A DNA stretch of 64,000 nucleotides, from contig DUNN01000036.1 in the NCBI GenBank assembly GCA_012839345.1, positions 1 to 64,000 on the forward strand, read 5' to 3'. The notes below the pieces were generated by a model, which did not search any database, was not told where the DNA came from, and saw only the letters and a list, made by a program, of their open reading frames with translations. Shown piece after piece: positions 8,193-17,501 of this stretch; the stretch's first letter is position 1; every line of letters starts with the position of its first letter. This stretch comes from Clostridiales bacterium (GTDB lineage: Bacteria; Bacillota; Clostridia; Oscillospirales; Acutalibacteraceae). A program made the translations under genes and the position numbers.

Positions 8193-8966
8193 TCAGGTGA
8201 CGGTAAATCCGCCATCCACAAAAATAGTCTGGCCGGCCACATAGCTGGAAGCGTCGCTGGAAAGGTACAGGATTGTACCGCTCAGTTCTCCACGGCGTCC
8301 GGGTCTGGAGGCAGGGCAGAGCGCGTTGTACATATTCATGAAATCCTGCGCTTTAAACAGGGTATCGGCAGTCATTTCCGATTCAAACAAGCCGGGTCCC
8401 ACAGCGTTTACGGTAATGCCGTACTGCATAAGGGAAGCAGCCATGCCGACGGTCAGTCCCATTACGCCGCCCTTGGAGGCGTTATAAACATGGCGCACCA
8501 GAGCAGGAGCCTTGTCGCCGACAATGGCGTTGACCGAAGCGATGTTGACAATTTTTCCGTATTTGCGTTCCTTCATGCCCGGCACAACGTACTTGGACAT
8601 CAGGAAAATTCCCTTTACGTTGGTGTTCATGGCCTTGTCCCAGGTCTGCTCGTCGAGGTTTTCAACGGAACCGCCGTACGCGACCCCTGCGTTGTTCAGC
8701 AGGATGTCGATTTTGCCATAAGCGGCAAGAACCTGTGCAACCGCGTTTTTCACGCTTTCCTCGTCGGAAACATCGCACTGAACGGCAATGGCTTTGCGGC
8801 CCATGCTTTCAATTTCCTTGGCCACGTTGGCAAGTTTCTCTTTTCGGCGTGCCAGAAGCGCCACGTCCGCGCCGTGCTCCGCATAAGCTCTCGCTGCATC
8901 TGCGCCGAGGCCGCTGGAAGCGCCCGTAATGACGGCGACCTTTCCGGTCAAATCAAATAAATTCAT
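8193..8966 (-). CDS. SDR-family NAD(P)-dependent oxidoreductase
   Basis: This 257-residue classical short-chain dehydrogenase has the Rossmann motif TGASSGLG (about 15-22), the stabilising NNAG (about 90), the catalytic serine in NIASVNA (about 144), and YNASK with the catalytic Tyr and Lys (about 163-167). The C-terminal SSDASSYVAGQTIFVDGG is typical of the gluconate 5-dehydrogenase/3-ketoacyl reductase branch; substrate cannot be assigned. ATG at 8966 is preceded by AAAGGAG. It is divergent from a LysR-type regulator, which is its most likely regulator. Confidence 0.92.
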   Translation of the reverse strand: MNLFDLTGKVAVITGASSGLGADAARAYAEHGADVALLARRKEKLANVAKEIESMGRKAIAVQCDVSDEESVKNAVAQVLAAYGKIDILLNNAGVAYGGSVENLDEQTWDKAMNTNVKGIFLMSKYVVPGMKERKYGKIVNIASVNAIVGDKAPALVRHVYNASKGGVMGLTVGMAASLMQYGITVNAVGPGLFESEMTADTLFKAQDFMNMYNALCPASRPGRRGELSGTILYLSSDASSYVAGQTIFVDGGFTVT

Positions 8967-9160
8967 TTAAAAACTCCTTTCATTTTTTCAAGCTGCGGCC
9001 ATTCTATTTCCTGGGGGGAACTTGGCGGTTCCATTCCGCCGGTTCGGCGAACCCACTGGTGCGTTTCCGCTTTCATCGGAACGGCCGTACGGATGAACCA
9101 GTTTCTTATATTATATATTTATTATAGCGTATCTTTCGGAGCCGAAAAAAGCAACGAAAA

Positions 9161-9186
9161 GTTGTCGAATCACAACCGGGAGTTGT
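9161..9186. promoter_or_regulatory. Candidate LysR-type operator
   Basis: Three alternating half-sites GTTGT (9161-9165), ACAAC (9172-9176) and GTTGT (9182-9186) form two overlapping inverted repeats just upstream of the LysR gene, in the divergent region with the SDR gene. AT-rich promoter-like DNA (9105-9130, with TATAAT on the minus strand) lies between them and the SDR gene. Confidence 0.5.
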
Positions 9187-9219
9187 AATGCACGGTTCGC
9201 AGAACAGGAGGCGGGCGCT

Positions 9220-10125
9220 TTGGAACTGAAGCAGATCAAGTGTTTTTATGAGACCTGTAAATATCATAGTTTTTCCGAAGCGGCAGAACACCTGTTTATG
9301 ACCCAGCAGGGTGTCAGCAAAACCATCCGCCAACTGGAAAAAGAACTGGGAGTACCGCTTTTTTCACGTTCTGCTGCGGGCATTTCCCTAACGCCGGAAG
9401 GGGAATATCTGAAAACGCGCAGTGAAATCCTTTTGATTGGGCTGGATGAAACGGTGAACCACCTGCACGCCATGCGGCAGGAGCACACACTTCGCCTCGG
9501 CCTGTCCAACGGCATGCGTCTGGTTCTTGCAGAAGATCTTTTGGAACGGTTCACGAATACTTTCCCGGAATGTTCCGTATGGGTAACGGAGGGCTCCGAC
9601 CTGCACTGCGAACAGGACGTCCGCAGCGGCGTTACCGATTTGGCGATTACCGTCGCGCCGGTGGACGAATCCGTTTTTGAAAAAATGTCTCTTTTTTCCG
9701 AACCGGTCTGTGTGCTGGTAAACCGGGACAATCCGCTTTCCAAAAAGGACACGCTGGAATTTGCGGATTTAAAAGGGCAGAAGCTGATTCTTTTGGATGA
9801 GCGGAACAAGTGTTATACCAACATTATTCGGCGCTGTTACCGGGAGGGGATTTATCCGGATATTGCATTTACCGTGCCGGAACTGCTTTCTGTTTTGGAG
9901 CTTTGCCAGTCGAATCAGGGGATCGCTTTTACGCTGCTCTGCCTGGAAAACAGGCTGACCTACGACCGGGTTCGCTTTCTGCCGCTGATTGGAGCAGACC
10001 AGTGGGAGCTTTGCATGATTACACGGAAAGGGGCGAAAGGAAATTCCGCCCTGGAAAAGTTCCGCGATTACATTTTAATGAGAAATGAGGAAAAAACTCT
10101 TTCCACCGGACTTGCCGCGGAGTAA
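9220..10125 (+). CDS. LysR-family transcriptional regulator
   Basis: This 301-residue protein has the N-terminal LysR winged helix-turn-helix (about 1-60; FSEAAEHLFMTQQGVSKTIR, with the recognition helix after TQQGVS) and a periplasmic-binding-protein-like effector domain (about 90-295). Start is TTG 9220, placed after ACAGGAGGCG. LysR proteins usually control the divergent neighbour, so the SDR oxidoreductase is the likely target; the effector is unknown. A NUDIX gene follows 30 bases later in the same direction. Confidence 0.93.
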   Translation: MELKQIKCFYETCKYHSFSEAAEHLFMTQQGVSKTIRQLEKELGVPLFSRSAAGISLTPEGEYLKTRSEILLIGLDETVNHLHAMRQEHTLRLGLSNGMRLVLAEDLLERFTNTFPECSVWVTEGSDLHCEQDVRSGVTDLAITVAPVDESVFEKMSLFSEPVCVLVNRDNPLSKKDTLEFADLKGQKLILLDERNKCYTNIIRRCYREGIYPDIAFTVPELLSVLELCQSNQGIAFTLLCLENRLTYDRVRFLPLIGADQWELCMITRKGAKGNSALEKFRDYILMRNEEKTLSTGLAAE

Positions 10126-10155
10126 AATAGAACTACTGACAGGGGGAAAATTCGG

Positions 10156-10578
10156 ATGCAGAAAGTAAAATTTTATGATCATGTGGATGATACGCTCCTA
10201 AAATTCGCTGTGATTGTCTGCCGGTATAACGGTGCGTGGGTGTTCTGCAGGCACAAGAACAGAACCACCTATGAAGTGCCTGGCGGTCATCGGGAGCCAT
10301 GCGAGGAAATTCGGGCCGCCGCCGTGCGGGAGCTTTATGAAGAAACCGGAGCGGTGCGGTTTCATATTCGGCCGGTCTGTGTGTATTCCGTAACGGAAGG
10401 GCTGCACGACGATTCCGAAACGTTCGGAATGCTTTACTTTGCCGAGATTTATGGATTTCAGGAACTGCCCGACTTTGAAATGGAGCAGGTCGTTCTGTTC
10501 CCCAATATGCCAGAAAATCTCACCTATCCTGAAATTCAGCCGGAGCTGATGAAAAAAGTGCAGGAATTTGTAAAGTAA
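10156..10578 (+). CDS. NUDIX hydrolase
   Basis: This 140-residue protein contains a complete Nudix box, GGHREPCEEIRAAAVRELYE followed by ETGA (about 43-66), which binds Mg2+ and cleaves nucleoside diphosphate-X bonds. The order (beta strand, box, then FGMLYFAEIYGF) fits a stand-alone MutT/ADP-ribose-type enzyme; the substrate cannot be read. ATG 10156 follows AGGGGGAAA. It lies between the LysR gene and dnaE, close enough to be cotranscribed with either. Confidence 0.9.
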   Translation: MQKVKFYDHVDDTLLKFAVIVCRYNGAWVFCRHKNRTTYEVPGGHREPCEEIRAAAVRELYEETGAVRFHIRPVCVYSVTEGLHDDSETFGMLYFAEIYGFQELPDFEMEQVVLFPNMPENLTYPEIQPELMKKVQEFVK

Positions 10579-10623
10579 GGCGGCTCGTCGCCGGTTCCGA
10601 GCAATTTGAAAGGAGAGTGCGCG

Positions 10624-13600
10624 ATGTTTGTTCATTTACATCTGCACAGTGAATACAGCCTGCTGGACGGCGCGTGCCGCATCAATCAATTGGTGGAAAC
10701 CGCGGCCGCACGGGGGGATACTGCAGTTGCCGTGACGGACCACGGGGTCATGTACGGTGCGGTTGACTTTTACAAGGCCGCAAAAAAGCAGGGTGTAAAA
10801 CCGATTATCGGGTGTGAAGTCTACGTCGCGCAGCGTACCCGCTTTGACAAAGTGCATGAATTGGACGGGGAAAACCGCCACCTTGTTCTGCTGTGCGAAA
10901 ACAACACCGGATACCAGAACCTGATTGCCATGGTTTCCAAAGCGTGGACGGAGGGGTTTTACAGCAAGCCACGCGTGGATTTTGACCTGCTGGAAAAGCA
11001 TCATGAAGGGCTGATCGCCTTGTCTGCCTGCCTTGCTGGGGAAATTCCGCGTGCCTTGAACGCGAACGATTATCAGGGCGCGAAAGAAGCCGCGCTTCGC
11101 TATAACGAAATTTTTGGACAGGGTAATTTTTATCTGGAGCTGCAGGACCACGGCATTCCGGAGCAAAAACGCATCAACCCGTCCATCATCCGGCTTTCGC
11201 AGGAAACGGGCATCCCGCTGGTGGTGACCAACGACTGCCATTACATCAGCCGGGAAGACAGCAAAATGCACCATATTCTGCTCTGTATTCAAACAAACCA
11301 TACCATTGAGGACAAGGACGGCATGGAGTTTGAAACCGATCAGTTTTACTATAAAACCGAAGAGGAAATGCGCGCGCTTTTCCCGGACCACCCCGAGGCG
11401 GCGGATAATACCGTACGTATCGCACAGCGGTGCAACGTGGAGTTTGAATTTGGAAAAACCAAGCTGCCGCATTTCGACACGCCGAATGGGCAGGAAAATA
11501 CCGCTTATTTCCGCGAACAGTGTTACAAAGGGTTATACCGCCATTACGGCGAAAACCCTGACCCGGCGCTGATTGACCGGCTAGAATACGAGTTGAACAC
11601 CATCGAGAAGATGGGATATGTCAATTACTACCTGATTGTGCATGATTTCGTCCGCTACGCAAAAGAGGCAGGCATTCCCGTCGGCCCGGGGAGAGGCTCC
11701 GGTGCCGGCAGCCTTGCCGCCTACTGCATCGGTATTACCGGAATCGACCCCATCCGCTACAATTTGCTGTTTGAACGCTTTCTGAACCCAGAACGCGTCA
11801 GTATGCCGGACTTCGACATTGATTTTGCGGATGAACGCCGCCCGGAAATGATTGAATATGTTGTGCACAAGTACGGCGCCGACCATGTGGCGCAGATTGT
11901 TACGTTCGGTACCATGGCGGCGCGCGGTTCCATCCGTGACGTGGGACGCGCCATGGCAATTCCCTACGCCGTGGTGGACGGAATCGCCAAGCTGGTGCCC
12001 ATGGAACCAAATATGACGCTGGACCGCGCACTGCAGCTTTCCCCCGAACTGAAGCAGCGATACGACACTGACCCGCAGATTCACGACCTCATCGACATGG
12101 CACGGAAGGTAGAAGGCATGCCGCGCAACGCTTCCACGCACGCGGCGGGTGTTGTCATTACCGACCGCCCGGTTGCCGAATATGTTCCGCTTGCCAAAAA
12201 CAACGATTCCACAGTCACCCAGTACACTATGACCACGCTGGAAGAACTGGGACTGCTGAAAATGGACTTTCTTGGCCTGAGGAACCTTTCGGTGATCCGC
12301 GACGCGCAGGAGATGATTGCGAAAAAGCAGCCGGGGTTCCGGATTGAGAACATTCCGCTAAACGATCAAAAAGTGTTCGCCATGCTGACCGCCGGTATGA
12401 CGGACGGCGTATTCCAGTTTGAATCGGGCGGTATGCGCAGTCTGATTATGCAGATTCGCCCGGTTAACATCGAAGACCTGATTGCGGTAATTTCCCTGTA
12501 CCGCCCGGGGCCGATGGAAAGTATCCCGCGCTATGTGGAAAACCGGAACCACCCGGAAAAGGTGACTTACCGCCATCCGCTCCTGAAACCAATTCTGGAT
12601 GTGACCAACGGCTGCATTATTTACCAGGAACAGGTCATGCAGATTTTTCGAAGCCTTGCCGGTTATTCGCTGGGGCGCGCGGATATTGTCCGCCGTGCCA
12701 TGAGCAAGAAAAAAGCGGCGGTTATGGAGCAGGAAAGCAAGATTTTTATTTACGGCCTGAAAAACGAGCAGGGAGAAGTGGAGGTGGATGGCTGCATCCG
12801 CCGCGGCGTGGACGAGGAAACCGCGAAGGCGATTTACGGCGAGATGGCGAGCTTTGCTTCCTACGCGTTCAATAAATCCCACGCGGCCGCGTACGCGCTG
12901 CTCAGCTACCAGACGGCATGGCTGAAATGCTACTATCCTCGCGAATATATGGCGGCGCTGATGACCAGCGTGCTCGACAATACCAATAAGCTGGCGGGCT
13001 ACATTGCGGAGTGTCTGCGCCTGGGCATCCGGGTGCTTCCGCCCCATGTGAATGAAAGCGGACTTGGGTTTACCGTTACCGGAAAAGACATCCGTTTCGG
13101 CCTGCTTGCGGTGCGCAACCTGGGCAAGGGCTTTTTACTCGCCCTGCTGCGCGACCGGCAGGAAAACGGCCCGTTTAGCTCTTTTTATAATTTCAGCAAG
13201 AGGCTGTTTGGTGAACTGAACCGTCGTTCGCTGGAAAGCGTGGTGAAATGCGGCGCACTGGACGGACTTGGCCTGAATCGAAATCAAATGCTTGCCAGCG
13301 TGAACGGCGTGCTGGATTTTCTGGACGCGGACCAGAAGCGTAATGTGGACGGACAGATGGGCTTTTTTGATAACCCGGCCGTTGCCGAAGAACAGGAGTA
13401 TTCGGTGCCCGATATGCCCGACCTGAGCACAGCGGATAAGTTGGCGATGGAAAAGGAAGTAACCGGGATGTATCTTTCCGGCCACCCGATGGCGGAATAT
13501 ATTGATCAGTATGACAAGATTCACGCCAGCCGCACCGGGGACATCCTGGATGACGTGCGCGAAGAGGGAGGACGTTTTCATGACGGGGACCGGGTTACCC

Positions 13601-14124
13601 TTCTTGGCATTCTTTCCAGTGTTCGCATGAAGGTTACCAAGAGTAACAGCACGATGGCGTTTCTGATTCTGGAAGATATGTTTGGCTCCATGGAAGTTTT
13701 GGTGTTTCCCAAAACCCTTGCCCAATACGGTGAATGGATTTCAGAGGGACGGATTGTCCGCTTGTCCGGCCGCGTCAGCATCCGTGAAGACGAAGATGCC
13801 AAACTCATTTGCGAATCGGTTGCACCTGCCGACCGGGCCAACTCCGCCGATTCCGGCGGAAAAGAAGAAACTCCTCACAAAAAGGCAAAGCACCCGGGGC
13901 TGTACCTTAAGGTGCCGGGTATAGACAGCGCAGAATACGATCGGGCGAAAAAATATCTGGCGATCTTCGACGGAACTACGCCGCTGTACCTCTATTTCAA
14001 CGACACCAAAAAGCTGATGCGTGCACCGCTTTCCATGCGGGTCAGCGTGAACGACGTGCTGCTGCGCGAACTGAATAAACTGCTTGGACCGGAAAATGTT
14101 GTTCTAGTTGAGGATTTGCAATAA
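10624..14124 (+). CDS. dnaE: DNA polymerase III subunit alpha
   Basis: This 1166-residue replicative polymerase of the DnaE type begins with a PHP domain (HLHLHSEYSLLDG at 4-16, AVTDHG about 38). The polymerase core has PGRGSGAGS (about 354) and PDFDIDF (about 395-401) with two catalytic aspartates, and the third in LLKMDFLGLRN (about 546). The tau/beta-binding and helix-hairpin-helix parts follow, and an OB fold (about 990-1060, VTLLGILSSVRMKVTK) closes the protein. Firmicutes normally use DnaE beside PolC; PolC is not in the window. Start is ATG 10624, eight bases after AAGGAGAG; the upstream TTG 10606 overlaps the ribosome site. Confidence 0.98.
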   Translation: MFVHLHLHSEYSLLDGACRINQLVETAAARGDTAVAVTDHGVMYGAVDFYKAAKKQGVKPIIGCEVYVAQRTRFDKVHELDGENRHLVLLCENNTGYQNLIAMVSKAWTEGFYSKPRVDFDLLEKHHEGLIALSACLAGEIPRALNANDYQGAKEAALRYNEIFGQGNFYLELQDHGIPEQKRINPSIIRLSQETGIPLVVTNDCHYISREDSKMHHILLCIQTNHTIEDKDGMEFETDQFYYKTEEEMRALFPDHPEAADNTVRIAQRCNVEFEFGKTKLPHFDTPNGQENTAYFREQCYKGLYRHYGENPDPALIDRLEYELNTIEKMGYVNYYLIVHDFVRYAKEAGIPVGPGRGSGAGSLAAYCIGITGIDPIRYNLLFERFLNPERVSMPDFDIDFADERRPEMIEYVVHKYGADHVAQIVTFGTMAARGSIRDVGRAMAIPYAVVDGIAKLVPMEPNMTLDRALQLSPELKQRYDTDPQIHDLIDMARKVEGMPRNASTHAAGVVITDRPVAEYVPLAKNNDSTVTQYTMTTLEELGLLKMDFLGLRNLSVIRDAQEMIAKKQPGFRIENIPLNDQKVFAMLTAGMTDGVFQFESGGMRSLIMQIRPVNIEDLIAVISLYRPGPMESIPRYVENRNHPEKVTYRHPLLKPILDVTNGCIIYQEQVMQIFRSLAGYSLGRADIVRRAMSKKKAAVMEQESKIFIYGLKNEQGEVEVDGCIRRGVDEETAKAIYGEMASFASYAFNKSHAAAYALLSYQTAWLKCYYPREYMAALMTSVLDNTNKLAGYIAECLRLGIRVLPPHVNESGLGFTVTGKDIRFGLLAVRNLGKGFLLALLRDRQENGPFSSFYNFSKRLFGELNRRSLESVVKCGALDGLGLNRNQMLASVNGVLDFLDADQKRNVDGQMGFFDNPAVAEEQEYSVPDMPDLSTADKLAMEKEVTGMYLSGHPMAEYIDQYDKIHASRTGDILDDVREEGGRFHDGDRVTLLGILSSVRMKVTKSNSTMAFLILEDMFGSMEVLVFPKTLAQYGEWISEGRIVRLSGRVSIREDEDAKLICESVAPADRANSADSGGKEETPHKKAKHPGLYLKVPGIDSAEYDRAKKYLAIFDGTTPLYLYFNDTKKLMRAPLSMRVSVNDVLLRELNKLLGPENVVLVEDLQ

Positions 14125-14160
14125 AAATCCATAATTCAGGAAAAATAATCCATACTTTTC

Positions 14161-14192
14161 AGTTGATTATTATTTGTCGAATCAACTATAAT
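14161..14192 (+). promoter_or_regulatory. pfkA promoter with an inverted repeat
   Basis: TTGATT (14163-14168) and perfect TATAAT (14187-14192) are 18 bases apart. A perfect 8-base inverted repeat, AGTTGATT (14161-14168) and AATCAACT (14180-14187), overlaps both promoter elements, so a bound protein would block polymerase. Confidence 0.75.
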
Positions 14193-14235
14193 ATTGTAAG
14201 TAGCGTTATGCTTGTTTTGAAAAGAGGGGGATTAT

Positions 14236-15204
14236 ATGAGTAAAAAAACGATTGCTGTTTTAACCAGCGGCGGTGACGCTCCAGGCATGAACGCAGCCAT
14301 TCGTGCGGTGGTTCGAACAGGTATTTCATTCGGTATGCGCGTTCTTGGTGTGCACAGAGGATATAACGGCCTTTTGAATAAAGATGTGCAGGAAATGGAT
14401 CTGCGCAGTGTTTCTGATATTATCCACCACGGCGGCACCATGCTGTTTACCGCACGCAGCCCAGAATTTAATACGCCGGAGGGCGTAAAGAAGGCAGCTG
14501 ACCACTGTCGTGAGCTTGGCATTGACGGTGTTGTGGTCATTGGCGGCGACGGTTCCTTCCGTGGCGCGCGTGACCTGACCGGAGCTGGCATTCCCTGCAT
14601 TGGCGTTCCGGGTACCATCGACAACGACATTGCTTCCAGCGAATACACCATTGGCTTTGATACCGCTATGAATACTGCGGTGGAAATGGTTGACCGCCTG
14701 CGCGATACAACAGAATCTCATGACCGCTGCAGTGTGGTTGAGGTAATGGGCAGACGCTGCGGCGACTTGGCCCTGCAGACCGGTATTGCGGTCGGCGCAA
14801 CCTCCATTTTGGTGCCGGAAGTGCCGTTCGATTTCCAGCGCGATATTATTGAACGGATGCGTTTTACCCAGAAAACAGGCAAAAAGCATTTTATCATCGT
14901 AGTTGCCGAAGGTGTCGGCGGTGTGGCAGATTTGGCGAAAGAAATTGAAAAGCAGACCGGAATTGAAACAAGAGCAACCGTGCTCGGCCACGTTCAACGT
15001 GGTGGTTCCCCCTCACTGCGTGACCGTGTAGCCGGCAGCGCCATGGGTTATTACGCGACCAAACTGCTGAAAGATGGCAAGAGCAACCGCGTGGTTGTCA
15101 TGCAGGGCGGCAAGATTACGGATTTCGATATTACCGAAGCTCTGAATATGAAGCGCACCTTCGACAAAGATCTTTACGACATTGCACATGTTGTTTCCAT
15201 CTGA
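14236..15204 (+). CDS. pfkA: ATP-dependent 6-phosphofructokinase
   Basis: PfkA phosphorylates fructose 6-phosphate to fructose 1,6-bisphosphate, the committed step of glycolysis. The 322-residue length fits the bacterial allosteric tetramer. Motifs are LTSGGDAPGMNA (9-20), VVIGGDGSFRGA with glycine after GGD, the ATP-type signature rather than the pyrophosphate type (about 100), PGTIDND with the catalytic Asp (about 125), MGRRCGDLA (about 170) and GHVQRGGSP (about 250). The ribosome site is AGAGGGGGA. It has its own strong promoter and a terminator, so it forms a single-gene unit after dnaE. Confidence 0.98.
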   Translation: MSKKTIAVLTSGGDAPGMNAAIRAVVRTGISFGMRVLGVHRGYNGLLNKDVQEMDLRSVSDIIHHGGTMLFTARSPEFNTPEGVKKAADHCRELGIDGVVVIGGDGSFRGARDLTGAGIPCIGVPGTIDNDIASSEYTIGFDTAMNTAVEMVDRLRDTTESHDRCSVVEVMGRRCGDLALQTGIAVGATSILVPEVPFDFQRDIIERMRFTQKTGKKHFIIVVAEGVGGVADLAKEIEKQTGIETRATVLGHVQRGGSPSLRDRVAGSAMGYYATKLLKDGKSNRVVVMQGGKITDFDITEALNMKRTFDKDLYDIAHVVSI

Positions 15205-15222
15205 TTTTGGCGGCTTAATTTT

Positions 15223-15258
15223 TACCCCGTCCGTTTTCGGGCGGGGTTTATTTTTTTC
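15223..15258 (+). terminator. Intrinsic terminator after pfkA
   Basis: ACCCCGTCC pairs with GGGCGGGGT, followed by TTATTTTTTT. Confidence 0.9.
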
Positions 15259-15275
15259 CAACAGGAGGAAACGTT

Positions 15276-15926
15276 TTGTATCGGTTTGTGGCATGGGATT
15301 TTGACGGCACCCTGTTCGACACGTACCCAGTTATGGCTGGGCTTTTCCACAAGCAGCTGGCAGAGATAGGGATACAGGAGCCGTATTTGGAAATTTACCG
15401 GCAAATGAAAAAATCGATGTCCCACGCGTTTCGATATTACCGGCAAAAGTATGGGATTAATGAGGCTTTTCTGGAGCACTATAAAGAAAGCCGCCGTGCG
15501 CTGGAGCTGGAACGCTGCGGCCCGTACCCCGGGATTCCGGAACTTTGCCGGCGGATTGTAGAAACGGGCGGGCAGAACTTTCTGTATACGCACCGTGGGG
15601 ATTCCGCACTGCTGCTGTTAGAGCAGTACAGCATGTACGACTTCTTTACGGATTTTATTACTGAGCGGCACGGGTTTGCCCGAAAACCCAGCCCGGATGC
15701 GCTCATGTTTTTGATTCAGAAACATGATTTGAACCCGGAGCAGACCATCATGATCGGTGACCGTGACCTGGATATTTTAGCCGCGAAAAACGCGGGCGTT
15801 CATTCCTGCTTTTTTCAGGACGATTCGAAAGAAACCTATGAATATGCTGATTACAATATCGACAGCTTCACACAACTGGAGACAATTTTGTGGGGTAGTG
15901 AAAAAAATTTCCGCGCCCAGGGTTGA
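15276..15926 (+). CDS. HAD-family phosphatase, phosphoglycolate phosphatase-like
   Basis: This 216-residue protein has the HAD motifs DFDGTLFDTYP (8-18, nucleophile Asp and acid/base Asp), the threonine of motif II in LYTHRG (about 108), the lysine of RKPSPDAL (about 135) and IGDRDLDILAAKNAG (about 155). The helical cap after motif I places it in subclass IA with phosphoglycolate and beta-phosphoglucomutase relatives. Start is TTG 15276, after ACAGGAGGAAACG. The pfkA terminator precedes it, and its own terminator follows. Confidence 0.88.
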   Translation: MYRFVAWDFDGTLFDTYPVMAGLFHKQLAEIGIQEPYLEIYRQMKKSMSHAFRYYRQKYGINEAFLEHYKESRRALELERCGPYPGIPELCRRIVETGGQNFLYTHRGDSALLLLEQYSMYDFFTDFITERHGFARKPSPDALMFLIQKHDLNPEQTIMIGDRDLDILAAKNAGVHSCFFQDDSKETYEYADYNIDSFTQLETILWGSEKNFRAQG

Positions 15927-15958
15927 AAATAATATCGGTTTCTGCCGGTTAGAAAAGA

Positions 15959-15984
15959 AAAACTCTGCCAAGGCGGAGTTTTTT
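15959..15984 (+). terminator. Intrinsic terminator after the HAD gene
   Basis: AAAACTCTGCC pairs with GGCGGAGTTTT with a tiny loop, then two more T residues. Confidence 0.85.
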
Positions 15985-16080
15985 GCTTTGTCTTCTTGGA
16001 ACAGCGCAGAATGCGTCGGCATAGAATACATTCAGGAAGGGAAGTATTCTTTTTCTCTGCAGTTGGAACGGAGGCGCAAC

Positions 16081-16263
16081 ATGGTCGATTTTGTAATGCG
16101 GTTCGGCAATGTAGATACGGGCTTTACCGCGGCCGAGGTTTTAAAAAGCATGGGATATCCGGTCATTTACTTCATTCACGACGGCATTACCCGCAGCGGA
16201 AAATACATTCAGTACGGCACAGTCGAAATGGTTGCTCCGAAAAGGATGATTTTTGAATCTTAA
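16081..16263 (+). CDS. Small protein of unknown function
   Basis: A 60-residue protein beginning MVDFVMRFGNVDTGFTAAEV. I do not recognise the family. It is compact and mixed alpha/beta in appearance, with no membrane segment. It is supported by a good ribosome site (CGGAGGCG, seven bases from ATG 16081) and independent position after a terminator. Its stop codon overlaps the stop of the convergent MFS gene by a few bases (16260-16263). Confidence 0.6.
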   Translation: MVDFVMRFGNVDTGFTAAEVLKSMGYPVIYFIHDGITRSGKYIQYGTVEMVAPKRMIFES

Positions 16264-17501
16264 AGTGCGGCTTTTTCCGTTTCCTCATAGACGGAGGTCA
16301 TTTTCTCCTTACGATATAGGATAAACATCCCCAGAGAGCCGGTAAGAACCACCACTGCAACTATTCGCCAACTGGTATGGTAGTTCAGCACGGAAAGCAC
16401 GTGGCCCATAAGAAACGGTCCCGCTGCTCTGGCTGCTCCGCGGACAAAACTGCTGAATGCGTTGATTCGACCGCGGTAATCGGCGGGAGAATGGTTGGCC
16501 AAAAAGGTGCCAATGTTGATGGTGGTGACAATTTCACCAAGCGTAAACAGCTCCGTGCTGATCCAGAACAGAATCAGGCTGTTTCCCACACTGAACCCAA
16601 GGTAGGAAACAAAGTATAGAAATCCGCCGAACGCCACGACGGCGAGCGGACGAAACCGGTGCGTCAGCGAAGTGACAAGAGGGGTTAGCACAATGACGGT
16701 GAAAGCGTTTGATGCGCTGAGTAGGCTGTAGAACTCCGCGCTGCTGTCGCCGAACAAATCCCCAAATTGAATGGGAAGCATAAAGTTCCATTGGGAATAG
16801 CAAAAATCATAAGTAAACATTAGAACAATAAACATCAGCAGAACCGGAACGGCCCTCAGTACGAAAAAGGCAGACTGCTTTTTTCGCTCCGTGCCGGTCT
16901 GCTTTTCTTTTTGGGAATTTCGATGGTATACTTCCGGAATGCCCAGTGCAATTACGATGGTAAAGGCGATGGTCGTGATGGCGTCCAGAAGAAACAGCAG
17001 GGAAAGGTGGTTTTGAAACAGCTGCCCGCCGATAATTGGGCTGAATGTCATGCCAATGTTTATGCCGAGGTACATCAGGGAATAAGAGGCCTTCCGGTTT
17101 TCCGGGGTGGTCAGGTCGGCCAGCATAGCGTCGAACGCGGGGTCGGCCATAATATAGATGTTTGAGGCGATGACAATAAACGCAATCATCGCAGTGTGGT
17201 TTGAAACAATTCCGCACAGGGCATAAAAAAATGCACCCACAATGTTGCAGAGAATTAAGATCTTTTTTCTTCCGATGGTGTCGATTAGTTTGCCCCCAAG
17301 CATCAGGGTGGGCGCCTGCGTAAGGGTTAGCAGGGCGGTAAAGGTTCCGGTATCCGCTTTGGAAATCCCGAGTTTTTGGGTTAAAATCAACGTCAGCAAA
17401 GGCATAATGAAACTGCCCATGCAGTTGATAATTCTTGCCAGAAACAGAAGATAAACTTCCTTCGGAAGTCCCGCATAAGCGGACAAGTAGTGCTTTTTCA
17501 A
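16260..17501 (-). CDS. Major facilitator superfamily transporter
   Basis: This 413-residue membrane protein has about 12 hydrophobic segments and the MFS loop motif between helices 2 and 3 (GGKLIDTIGRKKILI, about 60-75). The pattern fits drug/metabolite exporters of the DHA1 group, but substrate cannot be inferred. The likely start is TTG at 17501, placed after AAAAGGAGC; the longer reading from 17537 has no ribosome site. No regulator or partner gene adjoins it. A central cytoplasmic loop with many charged residues (YHRNSQKEKQTGTERKKQ, about 180-198) separates the two six-helix halves. Confidence 0.88.
   Translation of the reverse strand: MKKHYLSAYAGLPKEVYLLFLARIINCMGSFIMPLLTLILTQKLGISKADTGTFTALLTLTQAPTLMLGGKLIDTIGRKKILILCNIVGAFFYALCGIVSNHTAMIAFIVIASNIYIMADPAFDAMLADLTTPENRKASYSLMYLGINIGMTFSPIIGGQLFQNHLSLLFLLDAITTIAFTIVIALGIPEVYHRNSQKEKQTGTERKKQSAFFVLRAVPVLLMFIVLMFTYDFCYSQWNFMLPIQFGDLFGDSSAEFYSLLSASNAFTVIVLTPLVTSLTHRFRPLAVVAFGGFLYFVSYLGFSVGNSLILFWISTELFTLGEIVTTINIGTFLANHSPADYRGRINAFSSFVRGAARAAGPFLMGHVLSVLNYHTSWRIVAVVVLTGSLGMFILYRKEKMTSVYEETEKAAL

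Noticed and set aside
8490-8960. Long plus-strand reading opposite the SDR gene
   Set aside because: The minus-strand SDR has complete motifs and a ribosome site; the plus-strand reading has neither.
14163-14185. FNR site at the pfkA promoter
   Set aside because: TTGAT and ATCAA are present but separated by 13 bases rather than 4, so it does not match the FNR operator.
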